Source of the DNA: Corynebacterium aurimucosum ATCC 700975
Lineage (GTDB): Bacteria > Actinomycetota > Actinomycetes > Mycobacteriales > Mycobacteriaceae
Length of the DNA stretch: 64,000 nt
NCBI RefSeq assembly: GCF_007672725.1
Contig: NZ_VDTC01000009.1
Location: 62,001-126,000 of the forward strand
Reading direction: 5' to 3'
Position 1 is the stretch's first letter, and every line of letters begins with the position of its first letter. The position numbers were made by a program, and so were the translations under genes. Under the pieces are notes generated by a model that saw only the letters and a list, made by a program, of their open reading frames with translations, searched no databases and had not been told where the DNA came from. This document shows positions 8,801-17,261 of this stretch, in pieces.

Positions 8801-10616
8801 GGGCGCGCGCGTGACGCTGCCGGAGGGCGCGGTGGCGTTCTCCACGAACGCTGACCAGGCGCCGAGCGCGCTGGCCATCCTGGAGGCCGCCGCCGAGGCC
8901 GTCACCCCGGGCGCGCACATCGCTGCGAGCGAGGAGCACCTGGATCTGCCCGCGAAGGGCGAGGTCACCACGATTGTTCGCCGCACGTTGGGCGGGCTGT
9001 CTGTGGCGGTGCACTACGTGGATGGAGCGACTACCAAGCTCATCGCGGAAGGTTTTGCCTCGACCCTCAACCTTGCAGAACCCACCCCGACGGCGGAGCC
9101 GAGCCTGCCGCAGGCCGTGACCGCGCCGCAGTTTGCTGACCCCGACGTGGGCGTCGACGCCGTGCGCTGGGACCCGGAGAAGGAGAGCGTGGAGGAGCGC
9201 TTGGCGCTCATCGTGTCGGAGTCCATGGGCTACGACGTCTCCGATCTCCCGCGCGAGCTGCCGCTCATTGATCTGGGCCTGGATTCGCTCATGGGCATGC
9301 GCATCAAGAACCGGGTGGAGAATGACTTCCAGATTCCGCCGCTGCAGGTGCAGGCGCTTCGCGACGCCTCCCTCGCCGACGTCATCACCATGGTCGAAGA
9401 GGCCGTGTCCGAGCAGCCCGATGCCGCAACCGCAAGCGCCGACGCGACCGCCGACGCACCCTCCGCGCTCACCGAGAGCGACGACACCACCCCAGACGCC
9501 TCCGCGGTGAGCGCGAAGGGCGGCGAAGGCGTGGGCGTTGCACCGCGCGATGCCTCCGAGCGCATGGTCTTCGGCACCTGGGCCACTTTCACGGGTAAGG
9601 CCGCGGCCGGCGTGACCTCCGCGCTGCCCCAGGTCAGCGATGAGGTGGCGGAAAAGATTGCCGAGCGCCTCACCGAGCGCGCCGGTATCGAGGTCACCGC
9701 ACAGCAGGTCCACGAGGCCGAAGCGCTGGAGAACCTGGCGGACCTCGTCCGCGAGGGCCTGGAGACTGAGGTCGAGGGCAACATCCGCGTCCTGCGCGAG
9801 GCCGATGGCCCCGCCGTCTTCATGTTCCACCCGGCCGGCGGCACCACCGTGGTCTACCAGCCGCTGACCCGCCGCCTGCCTGCCGACGTCGCCGTCTACG
9901 GCGTCGAGCGCCTCGAGGGCAGCCTGGAGGATCGCGCCGCCGCCTACATCGAGGACATCCTGCACTACGCGCGCGGCCGCAAGGTCGTGCTTGGCGGCTG
10001 GTCCTTCGGCGGCGCGCTGGCCTATGAGGTGGCCTACCAGCTGCAGGAGCGTCAAGCTCGCGGCGAGGATACTGCTGAGGTTGCCTTTATCGCTCTGCTG
10101 GATACCACCCAGCCGGCTAACCCAGCGCCGAAGACACTGGAGGAAACCAAGGCCCGCTGGGGGCGCTACGCCGCCTTCGCCAAGAAGACCTATGGCCTCG
10201 ACTTCGAGCCGCCCTACGAGATGCTGGAGACCGTGGGCGAGGATGCACTCATGGCCATGCTCGCGGAATTCCTTAGCTCCACCGACGCCTCTGAGCACGG
10301 CCTGTCCGCCGGCGTGCTCGAACACCAACGTGCGTCCTTCGTGGATAACCAGATTCTGGGCTCGCTGGATATGGGACGGTGGGCGTCGGTAAGCGTGCCT
10401 GTCATCCTCTTCCGCTCCGAGCGCATGCATGATGGCGCCATCGAGCTCGAGCCGGCCTATGCGGAGATTAACCCGGACGGCGGTTGGGGCGTTATCGTGA
10501 AGGATCTGGAGATTGTGCAGCTGCCGGGTGACCACCTGGCGGTTCCCGACGAGCCCGCAATCGGTATCGTGGGCAAGCACATGGAGGATTGGATCGAGGA
10601 GAAGATTCGGAAGTGA
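5841..10616 (+). CDS. pks13: Mycolate-condensing polyketide synthase Pks13
   Basis: Performs the Claisen condensation of the FadD32-activated acyl chain with a carboxylated acyl chain to give the beta-keto corynomycolate, and its thioesterase releases the product onto trehalose. Domains in the 1591-aa chain: N-terminal ACP with phosphopantetheine Ser38 (GLSSRD); ketosynthase with Cys269 (DTACSAS) and His motifs EAHGTGT and NIGHSES; acyltransferase with Ser715 (GMSMGE); second ACP with Ser1149 (LGLDSLMG); an Ala/Asp/Ser-rich linker; C-terminal thioesterase with Ser1388 (GGWSFGGA). The ACP-KS-AT-ACP-TE order and the length match Pks13. The stop overlaps the accD3 start, so the two subunits are translationally coupled. 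Confidence 0.97.
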   Translation: MTVEELRGWLRTWVAQTTGLSAEEITDTKPLENFGLSSRDAVVLSGELENLLGIKLEPTVAYEYPTIAQLAERLVNGAAGTSAESAPREASPRSASLAGGDIAVIGYAGRFPGAKNVDEFWTMLVEGRAGTGPLPVGRWSEYSSDPITSEKIEQQNTDGGYIEDIASFDPEFFGLSPLEAANMDPQQRILMEVSWEALEDAGVPANQLRGTATGVYMGSTNNDYGMLITADPAEMHPYAMTGTSSAIVANRLSYAFDLRGPSINVDTACSASLVAVNQAVKDLRVGAADTALAGGVNILASPHASIAFSELGVTSPTSAIHAFSDDADGIVRADAAGVLVLKRLEDAERDGDTIHAVIKGTAVNSDGHSNGLTAPNPEAQVDVLERAYADAGIRPQDVDYVEAHGTGTILGDPIEATALGRVLGPGRQAANPTLLGSAKTNIGHSESAAGVVGLIKVIEGMRHGVIPPNINYAGPNRYIDFDAEHLEVVEDPREWPEYSGQKVAGVSGFGFGGTNAHVVLTDYRGLTHQDAPQVAIGEGQPVALPVSGLLPSRRAAAASDLADYIEAENPNLLSLARTLARRNHGRSRAVVVASSSEEAVKRLRQVSEGTVSVGIAAADSPSVHGPVFMYSGFGSQHRKMAKDMIEISPLFKERLEELDAIVQRESGWSILELVHDDAQTYNTETAQVAITAIQIALTDLLATFGVRPAGVIGMSMGEIGAAYAAGGITAADAMLIACHRARLMGEGEASLTDDQQGAMAVVELSAEEIDALPGSIEPAVYTGPGMTTVGGPREEVLALVERLEGEGKFARALNVKGAGHTSAVDPLLGELYAEIAGIETRPLHTTLFSSVDRGKVYRPGTVLHDEDYWIRMTRKPVYLQDAAEAAFAAGHMQIVEISPNPIALMGLMSTAFAAGKADAQLLYSLKRKVDPTESLLDLLGKLYVAGTPVNYTKVFGSGALVAAPHTRFRRQRFWTNARPSSGVSGLPGARVTLPEGAVAFSTNADQAPSALAILEAAAEAVTPGAHIAASEEHLDLPAKGEVTTIVRRTLGGLSVAVHYVDGATTKLIAEGFASTLNLAEPTPTAEPSLPQAVTAPQFADPDVGVDAVRWDPEKESVEERLALIVSESMGYDVSDLPRELPLIDLGLDSLMGMRIKNRVENDFQIPPLQVQALRDASLADVITMVEEAVSEQPDAATASADATADAPSALTESDDTTPDASAVSAKGGEGVGVAPRDASERMVFGTWATFTGKAAAGVTSALPQVSDEVAEKIAERLTERAGIEVTAQQVHEAEALENLADLVREGLETEVEGNIRVLREADGPAVFMFHPAGGTTVVYQPLTRRLPADVAVYGVERLEGSLEDRAAAYIEDILHYARGRKVVLGGWSFGGALAYEVAYQLQERQARGEDTAEVAFIALLDTTQPANPAPKTLEETKARWGRYAAFAKKTYGLDFEPPYEMLETVGEDALMAMLAEFLSSTDASEHGLSAGVLEHQRASFVDNQILGSLDMGRWASVSVPVILFRSERMHDGAIELEPAYAEINPDGGWGVIVKDLEIVQLPGDHLAVPDEPAIGIVGKHMEDWIEEKIRK

Positions 10617-12160
10617 CTAGTACCGCTGACAAGCTAGCGGACCTACGCGAGCGCCTCGAGCGTGCCCAGGATCCCGGCAGTGAACGCTCCCGGGCACGCC
10701 GCGATGAGGCCGGCCGCTCGACTCCGCGCCAACGCATCGCCGCGCTTCTCGACGAAGGCTCTTTCGTCGAAACCGGCGCCCTGGGCAAGACCCCCGGCGA
10801 CCCGGATGCGATTTACTCCGACGGCGTGGTCACCGGCCACGGCCGCATCAACGGCCGCCCGGTGTGCATTTATGCGCACGATAAGACTGTCTACGGCGGT
10901 TCCGTGGGCGTGACCTTTGGCAAGAAGGTCACGGACATCATGGATTTGGCCATCAAGATTGGCTGCCCGGTTATCGGCATCCAGGATTCCGGCGGCGCGC
11001 GTATCCAGGACGCGGTGACGTCGCTGGCCATGTACTCGGAGATTGCCCGCCGCCAGCTGCCGCTTAGTGGTCGCAGCCCGCAGATTTCCATCATGATGGG
11101 CAAGTCCGCCGGTGGTGCGGTGTATGCGCCGGTGACCACGGACTTCATCATCGCCGTCGATGGTGAGGCGGAGATGTACGTGACGGGCCCGAACGTGATC
11201 AAGGAGGTCACGGGCGAGGAGATTTCTTCCCACGACTTGGGTTCCGCCCGCCAGCAGGAGCTCAACGGCAACGTGTCCGTCGTGGTGCCCTCGGAGGATG
11301 AGGCCTTTGACATGGTGCGCGACTTGCTGGACCACCTGCCGCTGACCTGCTTCGACGAGTCCCCGGTCTTCGATGCGCCTACTGATGACGAGGTAGCTGA
11401 GGACACCGAGCTGGATTCCTTCATGCCGGATGACACGAACGCCGGCTACGACATGATGGACCTGCTGACGCAGCTTGGCGACGATGACGATCTCATCGAA
11501 ATTCAGGAAAACTACGCCCCCAACGTCATTACCGCCTTTGGGCGCATTGATGGCAAGGCCGTGGGTTTTGTGGCCAATAACCCGATGCATTCAGCGGGTT
11601 GTATCGATGCGGATGCCGCCGATAAGGGCGCGCGCTTTATCCGTATTTGCGATGCCTACAACATCCCGCTGGTCTTTGTGGTGGATACGCCGGGTTACCT
11701 GCCGGGCGTGGACCAGGAGAAGGCGGGCTTGATTCACCGCGGCGCGAAGTTTGCGTTTGCCGTGGTGGAGGCCACCGTGCCGAAGGTCTCGCTGATTGTG
11801 CGCAAGGCTTATGGCGGTGCTTATGCCGTGATGGGCTCGAAGAACCTGACCGGTGATATCAACCTGGCGTGGCCGACGGCCCAGATCGCCGTGATGGGCT
11901 CGGCTGCCGCCGTGGTCATGATTGCGGGCAAGCAGCTCGAGGCCGCCGAGACCCCGGAGCAGCGCGCCATGACGAAGAAGATGTTCATGGACTTCTACGA
12001 CGAGACCATGACCGCGCCCTATGTCGCCGCGGAGCGCGGCTACCTCGATGGCATGATTAAGCCCTCCGAGTCGCGCTTGGCTCTGCGCCGCGCGCTGCGC
12101 CAGCTTGCCGATAAGCAGGAGAAGGACCTGCCCAAGAAGCACACCATCTCCCCGCTCTAG
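10613..12160 (+). CDS. accD3: Acyl-CoA carboxylase beta chain AccD3 (mycobacterial AccD4 equivalent)
   Basis: Carboxyltransferase subunit of the acyl-CoA carboxylase that makes the 2-carboxyacyl extender for Pks13. The 515-aa crotonase-fold protein shows GGARIQD in the first half and DTPGYLPG and KAYGGAYAVMGSK in the second, the signature motifs of biotin-dependent carboxyltransferases. The GTG start overlaps the pks13 stop (GTGA at 10613-10616), with GAGGAG at 10596-10601; an in-frame ATG at 10589 lies inside pks13 and is less likely. An acidic insert around residues 255-295 (DDEVAEDTELDSFMPDD) lies near the middle. It needs the biotinylated alpha chain encoded elsewhere. Confidence 0.94.
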   Translation: MTSTADKLADLRERLERAQDPGSERSRARRDEAGRSTPRQRIAALLDEGSFVETGALGKTPGDPDAIYSDGVVTGHGRINGRPVCIYAHDKTVYGGSVGVTFGKKVTDIMDLAIKIGCPVIGIQDSGGARIQDAVTSLAMYSEIARRQLPLSGRSPQISIMMGKSAGGAVYAPVTTDFIIAVDGEAEMYVTGPNVIKEVTGEEISSHDLGSARQQELNGNVSVVVPSEDEAFDMVRDLLDHLPLTCFDESPVFDAPTDDEVAEDTELDSFMPDDTNAGYDMMDLLTQLGDDDDLIEIQENYAPNVITAFGRIDGKAVGFVANNPMHSAGCIDADAADKGARFIRICDAYNIPLVFVVDTPGYLPGVDQEKAGLIHRGAKFAFAVVEATVPKVSLIVRKAYGGAYAVMGSKNLTGDINLAWPTAQIAVMGSAAAVVMIAGKQLEAAETPEQRAMTKKMFMDFYDETMTAPYVAAERGYLDGMIKPSESRLALRRALRQLADKQEKDLPKKHTISPL

Positions 12161-12291
12161 CGTCGTTTAAGCCTGGCGATGGGGCGAAGAAGGACTGCGG
12201 ATCGCGCTGAATTTTGTGTCTCGGCGTAACATGTGAGCCTGTTTTATCCGATAAGCCTAAAGACTAGGAATTCAATCAAAGGAGAAACCCA

Positions 12292-12393
12292 ATGCTCTCT
12301 AGCGTTCTTGACCTCAGCGGTGACATCATCAACCTCGTCATCATGCTGCTCAACCAGGCCGGCGTAGACGTTTCCGCCCTGAGCTCGAAGTAA
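12292..12393 (+). CDS. 33-aa hydrophobic amphipathic peptide, porin-like candidate
   Basis: A short frame encoding 33 residues starting MLSSVLDLSGDIINL and ending SALSSK. It has a strong ribosome site (AAAGGAG at 12278-12284, 7 bases before ATG) and is followed 12 bases later by a strong terminator, so it is a well-defined small gene. There is no signal peptide or Cys. Hydrophobic residues recur about every three or four, suggesting an amphipathic helix; net charge is slightly negative and Ser residues lie at both ends. Corynebacterial mycomembrane porins PorA and PorH are similarly tiny, acidic, lack a signal peptide and are O-mycoloylated on Ser. A porin or mycoloylated peptide is therefore a plausible inference, not shown. 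Confidence 0.62.
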   Translation: MLSSVLDLSGDIINLVIMLLNQAGVDVSALSSK

Positions 12394-12405
12394 GCCAGCG
12401 CTTCT

Positions 12406-12433
12406 AGCCCCTCCTTGCGGAGGGGCTTTTTTA
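12406..12433. terminator. Intrinsic terminator, probably bidirectional
   Basis: A perfect 9-bp stem (AGCCCCTCC at 12406-12414, GGAGGGGCT at 12419-12427) with a 4-base loop and a run of six T. It ends the accD3/small-peptide transcript, and its distal end touches the stop codon (12431-12433) of the convergent HNH gene, so it may serve both. Confidence 0.9.
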
Positions 12434-13444
12434 ATCCCAGACCGGGCTGGGGATGGGGACTGGTGGTCCACCGTCGGGAGGCAGCCACGCCATGCGGCCT
12501 TCGATGCGGTCGATGCGCCCGCGGTACGTGGGGCGGGCGGGGTCATCGTCGTTGATGGCGTTGTGATACTTGCATAACGGCACGAGGTTGTCGAGGTTCG
12601 TCGGCCCGCCATCCTGCCACCGTCTGATGTGGTGCATCTGGCATTCCGCGGCAGGTCTTGTGCAGCCGAGCCAAGCGCACGTCGGATGCTCTGCGCTGAG
12701 CAGGATTCGTTGCTTATCGTTGGCGAAGCGGCTGCCGTAATACACATTGACCGGCCCCTCGACCGGGTGGAAGAGGGAGACGAAGCCACGCTCAGAAAAC
12801 GTGGTGCGGAGGAACTCCGCGCCTGTCATCGTGCCGCCGTCGGTTGCCTGCAGAAGGATGTCATCGCCCTCGCCCCGCACAATCTTGTCCAGCTGTTCGA
12901 GGCGCACAATGACGTGAGCATGCAATGCCGGCTTCGGCGCGCCGCTTCCGGAAAAGACCTCGTGGACTGCCTTGAGCAGGTCCTCCGACGTGGCTTTGAG
13001 AGTGCCTACTAGATTGGCAATCGCGCGCGGGCGATCCGTGATGATGAGCTTGTGCATGCCGCCCGCACTGCGTCGCACGCGGACGCCAGGAGTGGGCTCG
13101 GGTGTGAGCTCCGCGAGCCTGCGCTTCGCCACACCCGCAATCTCGCCTTCTGGGGTCGCACACAATTCCACGCGCAAGTCCCATGCCTGGCGCGAGTTCT
13201 TGACGCGCGCCACATGCCGCTCAATCTGCAGCAGCGTATCCAGCACATGGTTAGTCTCCCGGGCGCGGCGCTGCTTGGCGCTGAAAGCAGTTTGGCCAAA
13301 ATAAACGCGGTGAAGTCCCTCGAGCTGCCGCGCCACGCGCGGCGTCGCGCCCAGCGCCAGCATGTCCTCGTGCGTGTGCCCCGCGCACAAGGAGACGACG
13401 TGCATGCCGCGAGCGAGTACCCCGAGTAAGTCCCCCAACTTCAT
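12431..13444 (-). CDS. DUF222 / HNH endonuclease domain protein (first copy)
   Basis: A 337-aa protein of the actinobacterial DUF222-HNH family (13E12-repeat type). The N-terminal two thirds are the helical DUF222 region with the segment RQAWDLRVELC. The C-terminal HNH domain shows CAWLGC, the metal-site HH in CQMHHIRRW, GGPTNLDNL and CKYHNAIND, so the four zinc-site Cys and HNH residues look intact. These genes occur in multiple diverged copies in actinobacteria; the role is unproven and links to mobile DNA are often assumed. A second copy lies at 47513-48766. It sits convergent to the mycolate operon, starts at ATG 13444, and is followed by the shared terminator. Confidence 0.85.
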   Translation of the reverse strand: MKLGDLLGVLARGMHVVSLCAGHTHEDMLALGATPRVARQLEGLHRVYFGQTAFSAKQRRARETNHVLDTLLQIERHVARVKNSRQAWDLRVELCATPEGEIAGVAKRRLAELTPEPTPGVRVRRSAGGMHKLIITDRPRAIANLVGTLKATSEDLLKAVHEVFSGSGAPKPALHAHVIVRLEQLDKIVRGEGDDILLQATDGGTMTGAEFLRTTFSERGFVSLFHPVEGPVNVYYGSRFANDKQRILLSAEHPTCAWLGCTRPAAECQMHHIRRWQDGGPTNLDNLVPLCKYHNAINDDDPARPTYRGRIDRIEGRMAWLPPDGGPPVPIPSPVWD

Positions 13445-13571
13445 GCCTCACACACTAAACCGCCCCTAACTATCCCGCAACCGGAACGCCAAACTCCCAG
13501 CTCAAACGTCCATTTGCAAGGGCGTAAAGGGGTGAAAGAAGGTCGACGGGTAACCGACTATGTCACAGATT

Positions 13572-13919
13572 CTAGGCGCGGGAGCGGGAAGCAAAGGCCG
13601 CGATGGCTCGCCAGCCAAAGAAGAACAGCGCCGACATTACGGTGGCCACGATGAGGAAGGACCAGTGCGGCAGGCGGCCGTTGACCAGCATCCACAGGGC
13701 CATACCGCCAATGATGGCGCTCAGCCACACGACGACGCCCTCCTTCCACAGGCCGCTCAGCTTCGTCGCCATGATGATGATCCAGCCCACGAGTGCGCCC
13801 ACGGTCCACGGCCAGAAGGCATCAACCCACGAGCTAAAGCTCAGACCACCGTGCGCCAGGCGGGCGAAGATGGCGAAGAGGGCGAGAGCGAGGACGTCGA
13901 TAAGCGGGGCAACGCGCAT
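13572..13919 (-). CDS. DUF3054 integral membrane protein
   Basis: A 115-aa protein with four predicted membrane helices (around residues 5-22, 35-52, 62-80 and 88-105) and a short basic C-terminus. The sequence, including the segments WPWTVGALVGW and KLSGLWKEGVVVW, matches the DUF3054 family of actinobacteria. It begins directly after the stop of the flippase-like gene (TAA then ATG), showing tight translational coupling, and is the last gene of the cmpL1 unit. Function is unknown; the coupling suggests it supports the membrane steps of envelope lipid export. Confidence 0.8.
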   Translation of the reverse strand: MRVAPLIDVLALALFAIFARLAHGGLSFSSWVDAFWPWTVGALVGWIIIMATKLSGLWKEGVVVWLSAIIGGMALWMLVNGRLPHWSFLIVATVMSALFFFGWRAIAAFASRSRA

Positions 13920-14930
13920 TTAGGATTCCTTCCGATTCAACGCCGCGTAAGAGAAGCCATCGCGGGCGTAGTGGGCGAAGTAGATGACCCATCCAATGAT
14001 AGTGATGAGTGCAAAGGAAATAAGCCGGTAGATGATGGCCGCGGAGGTGGCGTGCACCACGGTCAGGCCCGTGGCCACCAGCGGGGTGATGAGCGCGGCC
14101 TCCACCGTGCCCACACCGCCCGGGGTGACCTGCGCGGAGCCAGCCAGCTTCGCCGCGAGAAAGGCTAGGGCAACACCGGCCAGGGTGGTGTCATCGGCGC
14201 CGGCGCGCAGCCACGGAATCTCCCCGGTCACTGCCCACACGGAGGCCCACAGTGCGCCCATATCGGCCAGGCGGTGAACTAGCGACGCCCCAGCAACCAC
14301 AGCAAAGGGGCCACGCGAAAGGTGGACCTCGCCCAGGTTGCGGACCTCTTGAATCGCGCGGTCCCGCTTCGGGCCGGGCCGCAGCTTACGCAGCCAGCGC
14401 TCAAGAGTCACCGGGTGCGAGGTCAACCAGAAGATGCCGCCGAGCGCCGCGAGCATGAGGACAACCGTGGTGATGAGCGATCGCAGAGCCATATCCGCGT
14501 TGAGGAAAAACACCCCGCCCAAGCCAATGAGCGCGAGGAACATCGAGCTAATGATCGAGGACAGAAACAGGAAGTAACTGCACAGCGCCACCGACGCACC
14601 CCAGCGGCGCTGCACCTGGAAGGTGAGCAAGGCCGAAAAGGCAGGGCCCGCCGGCAAGGTCGTGGACCAGGCATTGGAGGCGAGCGTAATGGCGTAGGTT
14701 TCGCGCAGTGGCACCTTGACGCCGCCCGCGCCGATGAGCCGCTTCATCACTTCCGCCATGCCCGCGATGGACAGCAGTGCGAAGAATACCACCAGCACCA
14801 CAGGGAAAGGTTCGGCGTGGCGCAGGCGGCGCAGCCCCTCGGAGATGAAGTCCAGCTGGTCGCGGAAGAACCACGCCAGCGCGGCCAGAATCAGCAGGGA
14901 GATTATCCAGGTCAGCCAGTTCTTTTTCAT
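13920..14930 (-). CDS. Flippase-like membrane protein (lysylphosphatidylglycerol synthase TM / UPF0104 family)
   Basis: A 336-aa polytopic protein with about eight hydrophobic segments. The motif PGGVGTVEAALI near residue 270 is the signature of the UPF0104/AglD2/MprF flippase-domain family, whose members translocate or modify lipid-linked substrates. There is no soluble synthase domain, so it is a flippase-only type. The start overlaps the cmpL1 stop (ATGA at 14927-14930), so it is coupled to the MmpL transporter and probably acts with it on mycolate or another envelope lipid. That partnership is inferred from coupling only. Confidence 0.82.
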   Translation of the reverse strand: MKKNWLTWIISLLILAALAWFFRDQLDFISEGLRRLRHAEPFPVVLVVFFALLSIAGMAEVMKRLIGAGGVKVPLRETYAITLASNAWSTTLPAGPAFSALLTFQVQRRWGASVALCSYFLFLSSIISSMFLALIGLGGVFFLNADMALRSLITTVVLMLAALGGIFWLTSHPVTLERWLRKLRPGPKRDRAIQEVRNLGEVHLSRGPFAVVAGASLVHRLADMGALWASVWAVTGEIPWLRAGADDTTLAGVALAFLAAKLAGSAQVTPGGVGTVEAALITPLVATGLTVVHATSAAIIYRLISFALITIIGWVIYFAHYARDGFSYAALNRKES

Positions 14931-17254
14931 CGACCATCCGTGGAATTGAGGCGCTTGACCAGCTCGGAGAAGGGGATGAGCTCGGTGTCGGTGTCGGCGC
15001 TGCGGTCCCCGCGTACAGGAGCATCGCTTGCCGTGCTTGGCGACGCCTCCTCAACCTGTTCTGCCGAAGACACAGGGGAGTGGGGCGCGTCGTCCTGCGC
15101 AGCCGGTGCGGCCTCTTCGTAGTTCAGCGCTGGGGCGCTGGGCGCCGGTGCGGCAGCTGGAGCATTGTCGCCGCCGAGGTGGTGGGTCAGGCGGGTGAGG
15201 AAGCGCGGTGCCCACCAGTTGTCCTCGCGCAGCAGGTGCATGACGGCGGGGACGAGGAGCATGCGGACGATGGTGGCGTCGATAAGCAGGGCGAAAATCA
15301 TGCCGAAGGCGATGTACTTCATCATCACGATGTCGGAGAAGCCGAAGGCTCCCGCCACCACGATCATGATGAGCGCGGCCGCCGTGATGATGCCGCCGGT
15401 GTGTGCAGTACCCGCAGCGATGGCCTCGTCCGTGGACGCACCCCGGCGGCGGGCCTCCACCATGCGCGAGACCAGGAAGACCTCATAGTCCGTGGACAAG
15501 CCAAAGACGATGGCGATGATGAGCACCAGAATCGGGCTCATCAGCGGACCGGCGGTGTAGTTGAGCAGGCCGGAGCCGAGGCCATCGACGAACATGAGCG
15601 TCAAAATGCCCAGCGTCGCGCCCAGCGAGAGCAGCGTCATGATGATGGCCTTGAGCGGCAGGATGAACGAGCCGAAGACCAGCGCCATGAGGATGAAGGT
15701 GGCCAGCACCACGTAGAGGGCCATCCAAGGCAACGTGTCGAAGAGCGCGTCGAGGGATTCGACCTCCATCGCCGGGGTGCCGCCGACATAAAGCTCCACG
15801 CCGTCGGGTGCCTCAATGTTCTCGAGCTCGTGGACGATTCGTGCGTAGTCCTCGCGGTCCTGGATGCCGGCGCCGAGGACGGTGGTGCCGTCGACGGTCG
15901 CGGTCTTCGGGCCCATCGGCTCGGTGAGGCCTTGGATGGAGCGGGCTTGCATGACGACGTCGACAAGCTGCTCATTCGTCGCGTTCTTCACCACCAGCTT
16001 GACCGGCTCGGTGCGGAAGGAGGGGAACTGCTCGTTGAACTGATCCTGCGCCACGCGCGCGTCTTGGTTGGGCGGCAGGTAGGTCTCGTTGATACCGCCG
16101 AATTTCACGCCCAGCACCGGCAGGGTCAGCGCGATGAGTAGCGCACAGATGGCGGCAGTCATCAGGCCCGCGCGGCCCATGGCCCAGCGCGGCATCCGGT
16201 ACCACCACGTGTCCTCGATGTGGCGCCCGCGCCGCGAGGTCTTTCGCACAGTCCACTTATCGATATTGTGACCCAGCATGCCAAACAACGACGGCAGCAC
16301 CATGACCGACAGGAGTGCGGCGAGGCCCACCGCGGAGATGGAGCCATAGGCCACGGACTTGAGGAAGGCCTGCGGGAAGAGGAAAAGCCCGGAGAGGGAT
16401 ACGGCCACCATCGCGGCGGAAAAGACCACGGTTTGGCCCGCGGTGGCGGTGGTGATCGCCACGGCCTCCTTGGTATCGCGGCCCTTGTCCAGCTCCTCAC
16501 GGAAGCGGGAGACCATGAACAGGCCATAGTCGATGGCCAGGCCCAGTCCCAGCAGCGTGACGACGGCCTGCGCGAACACGTTGACCTGCTGGAAGCCAGC
16601 CAGGATGGAAAGAATGCCCAGCGATCCCAAAATGGACAGCCCGCCCACGACGAGCGGCATGAACGCCGCCACGACGGAGCCGAAGACCACGAGGAGCAGC
16701 AGGCCGACGAGCGGCAGGGCGGCCTTCTCCGCGCGGGAGATGTCTTTGGACATGCCTTCATCCAGTGCGTCGGCCACGGCGGTGGCACCCGCTACCTGCA
16801 CAGGGACGTCGGCAGCGTGCAACGAATCCTCGATGGCGCGGAAGTCCTTGAGGGTCTGCTCGCCGTCGCCTTTCAGCCCGATGGCGGCGAAGGCCGTGGA
16901 GTGGTCCTGCGTGATGAGGTTCGGGTTGCGCTTATCAAAGTAGCTGGTCACGGAGTCGATCTGCTCCGAGTGCTGCGCCTTGAGCTCATCCAGGAAGGCC
17001 TTGGCCTCGGTGGCGTGGGCATCGGGGTCATCGAAAAGCAGGATGACGTCGCCGGAATTGTCACGGCCGAAAGTCTCGAGCTCGATCTGCGCCGCGCTTG
17101 TCGACGCCGCCCCCGGGTCCTCCCAGCCCTCCTGGCTCATCCGGTCACCCAGGCGGGTGCCGAAGCCGAAGAAGAGGCCGAGGATGAGACCCACGATGAT
17201 GAGCGGGATGACCTTGCGGTGGGCATAGGAAAAACGGCCCCAAGAATAAAACAT
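14927..17254 (-). CDS. cmpL1: MmpL-type RND transporter, MmpL3/CmpL1 orthologue
   Basis: A 775-aa RND transporter that exports trehalose monomycolate across the inner membrane using the proton gradient. A first TM helix (residues 15-33) is followed by a periplasmic domain, five TM helices, a second periplasmic domain and six more TM helices. Both Asp-Tyr proton-relay pairs of MmpL3 are present: GLAIDYGLFMVSRF near residue 240 and GLSTDYEVFLVSR near residue 600. A disordered Ala/Pro/Ser-rich cytosolic tail of about 90 residues follows the last helix. It lies 7 bases downstream of the NYN gene and overlaps the flippase-like gene. In C. glutamicum cmpL1 is likewise close to pks13 and accD3. The intact DY pairs predict an active pump. 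Confidence 0.93.
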   Translation of the reverse strand: MFYSWGRFSYAHRKVIPLIIVGLILGLFFGFGTRLGDRMSQEGWEDPGAASTSAAQIELETFGRDNSGDVILLFDDPDAHATEAKAFLDELKAQHSEQIDSVTSYFDKRNPNLITQDHSTAFAAIGLKGDGEQTLKDFRAIEDSLHAADVPVQVAGATAVADALDEGMSKDISRAEKAALPLVGLLLLVVFGSVVAAFMPLVVGGLSILGSLGILSILAGFQQVNVFAQAVVTLLGLGLAIDYGLFMVSRFREELDKGRDTKEAVAITTATAGQTVVFSAAMVAVSLSGLFLFPQAFLKSVAYGSISAVGLAALLSVMVLPSLFGMLGHNIDKWTVRKTSRRGRHIEDTWWYRMPRWAMGRAGLMTAAICALLIALTLPVLGVKFGGINETYLPPNQDARVAQDQFNEQFPSFRTEPVKLVVKNATNEQLVDVVMQARSIQGLTEPMGPKTATVDGTTVLGAGIQDREDYARIVHELENIEAPDGVELYVGGTPAMEVESLDALFDTLPWMALYVVLATFILMALVFGSFILPLKAIIMTLLSLGATLGILTLMFVDGLGSGLLNYTAGPLMSPILVLIIAIVFGLSTDYEVFLVSRMVEARRRGASTDEAIAAGTAHTGGIITAAALIMIVVAGAFGFSDIVMMKYIAFGMIFALLIDATIVRMLLVPAVMHLLREDNWWAPRFLTRLTHHLGGDNAPAAAPAPSAPALNYEEAAPAAQDDAPHSPVSSAEQVEEASPSTASDAPVRGDRSADTDTELIPFSELVKRLNSTDGR

Positions 17255-17261
17255 GCGGCTC

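Noticed and set aside
7623-10580. 985-aa open frame on the minus strand opposite pks13
   Set aside because: Shadow of the Pks13 reading frame; no domain or ribosome site.
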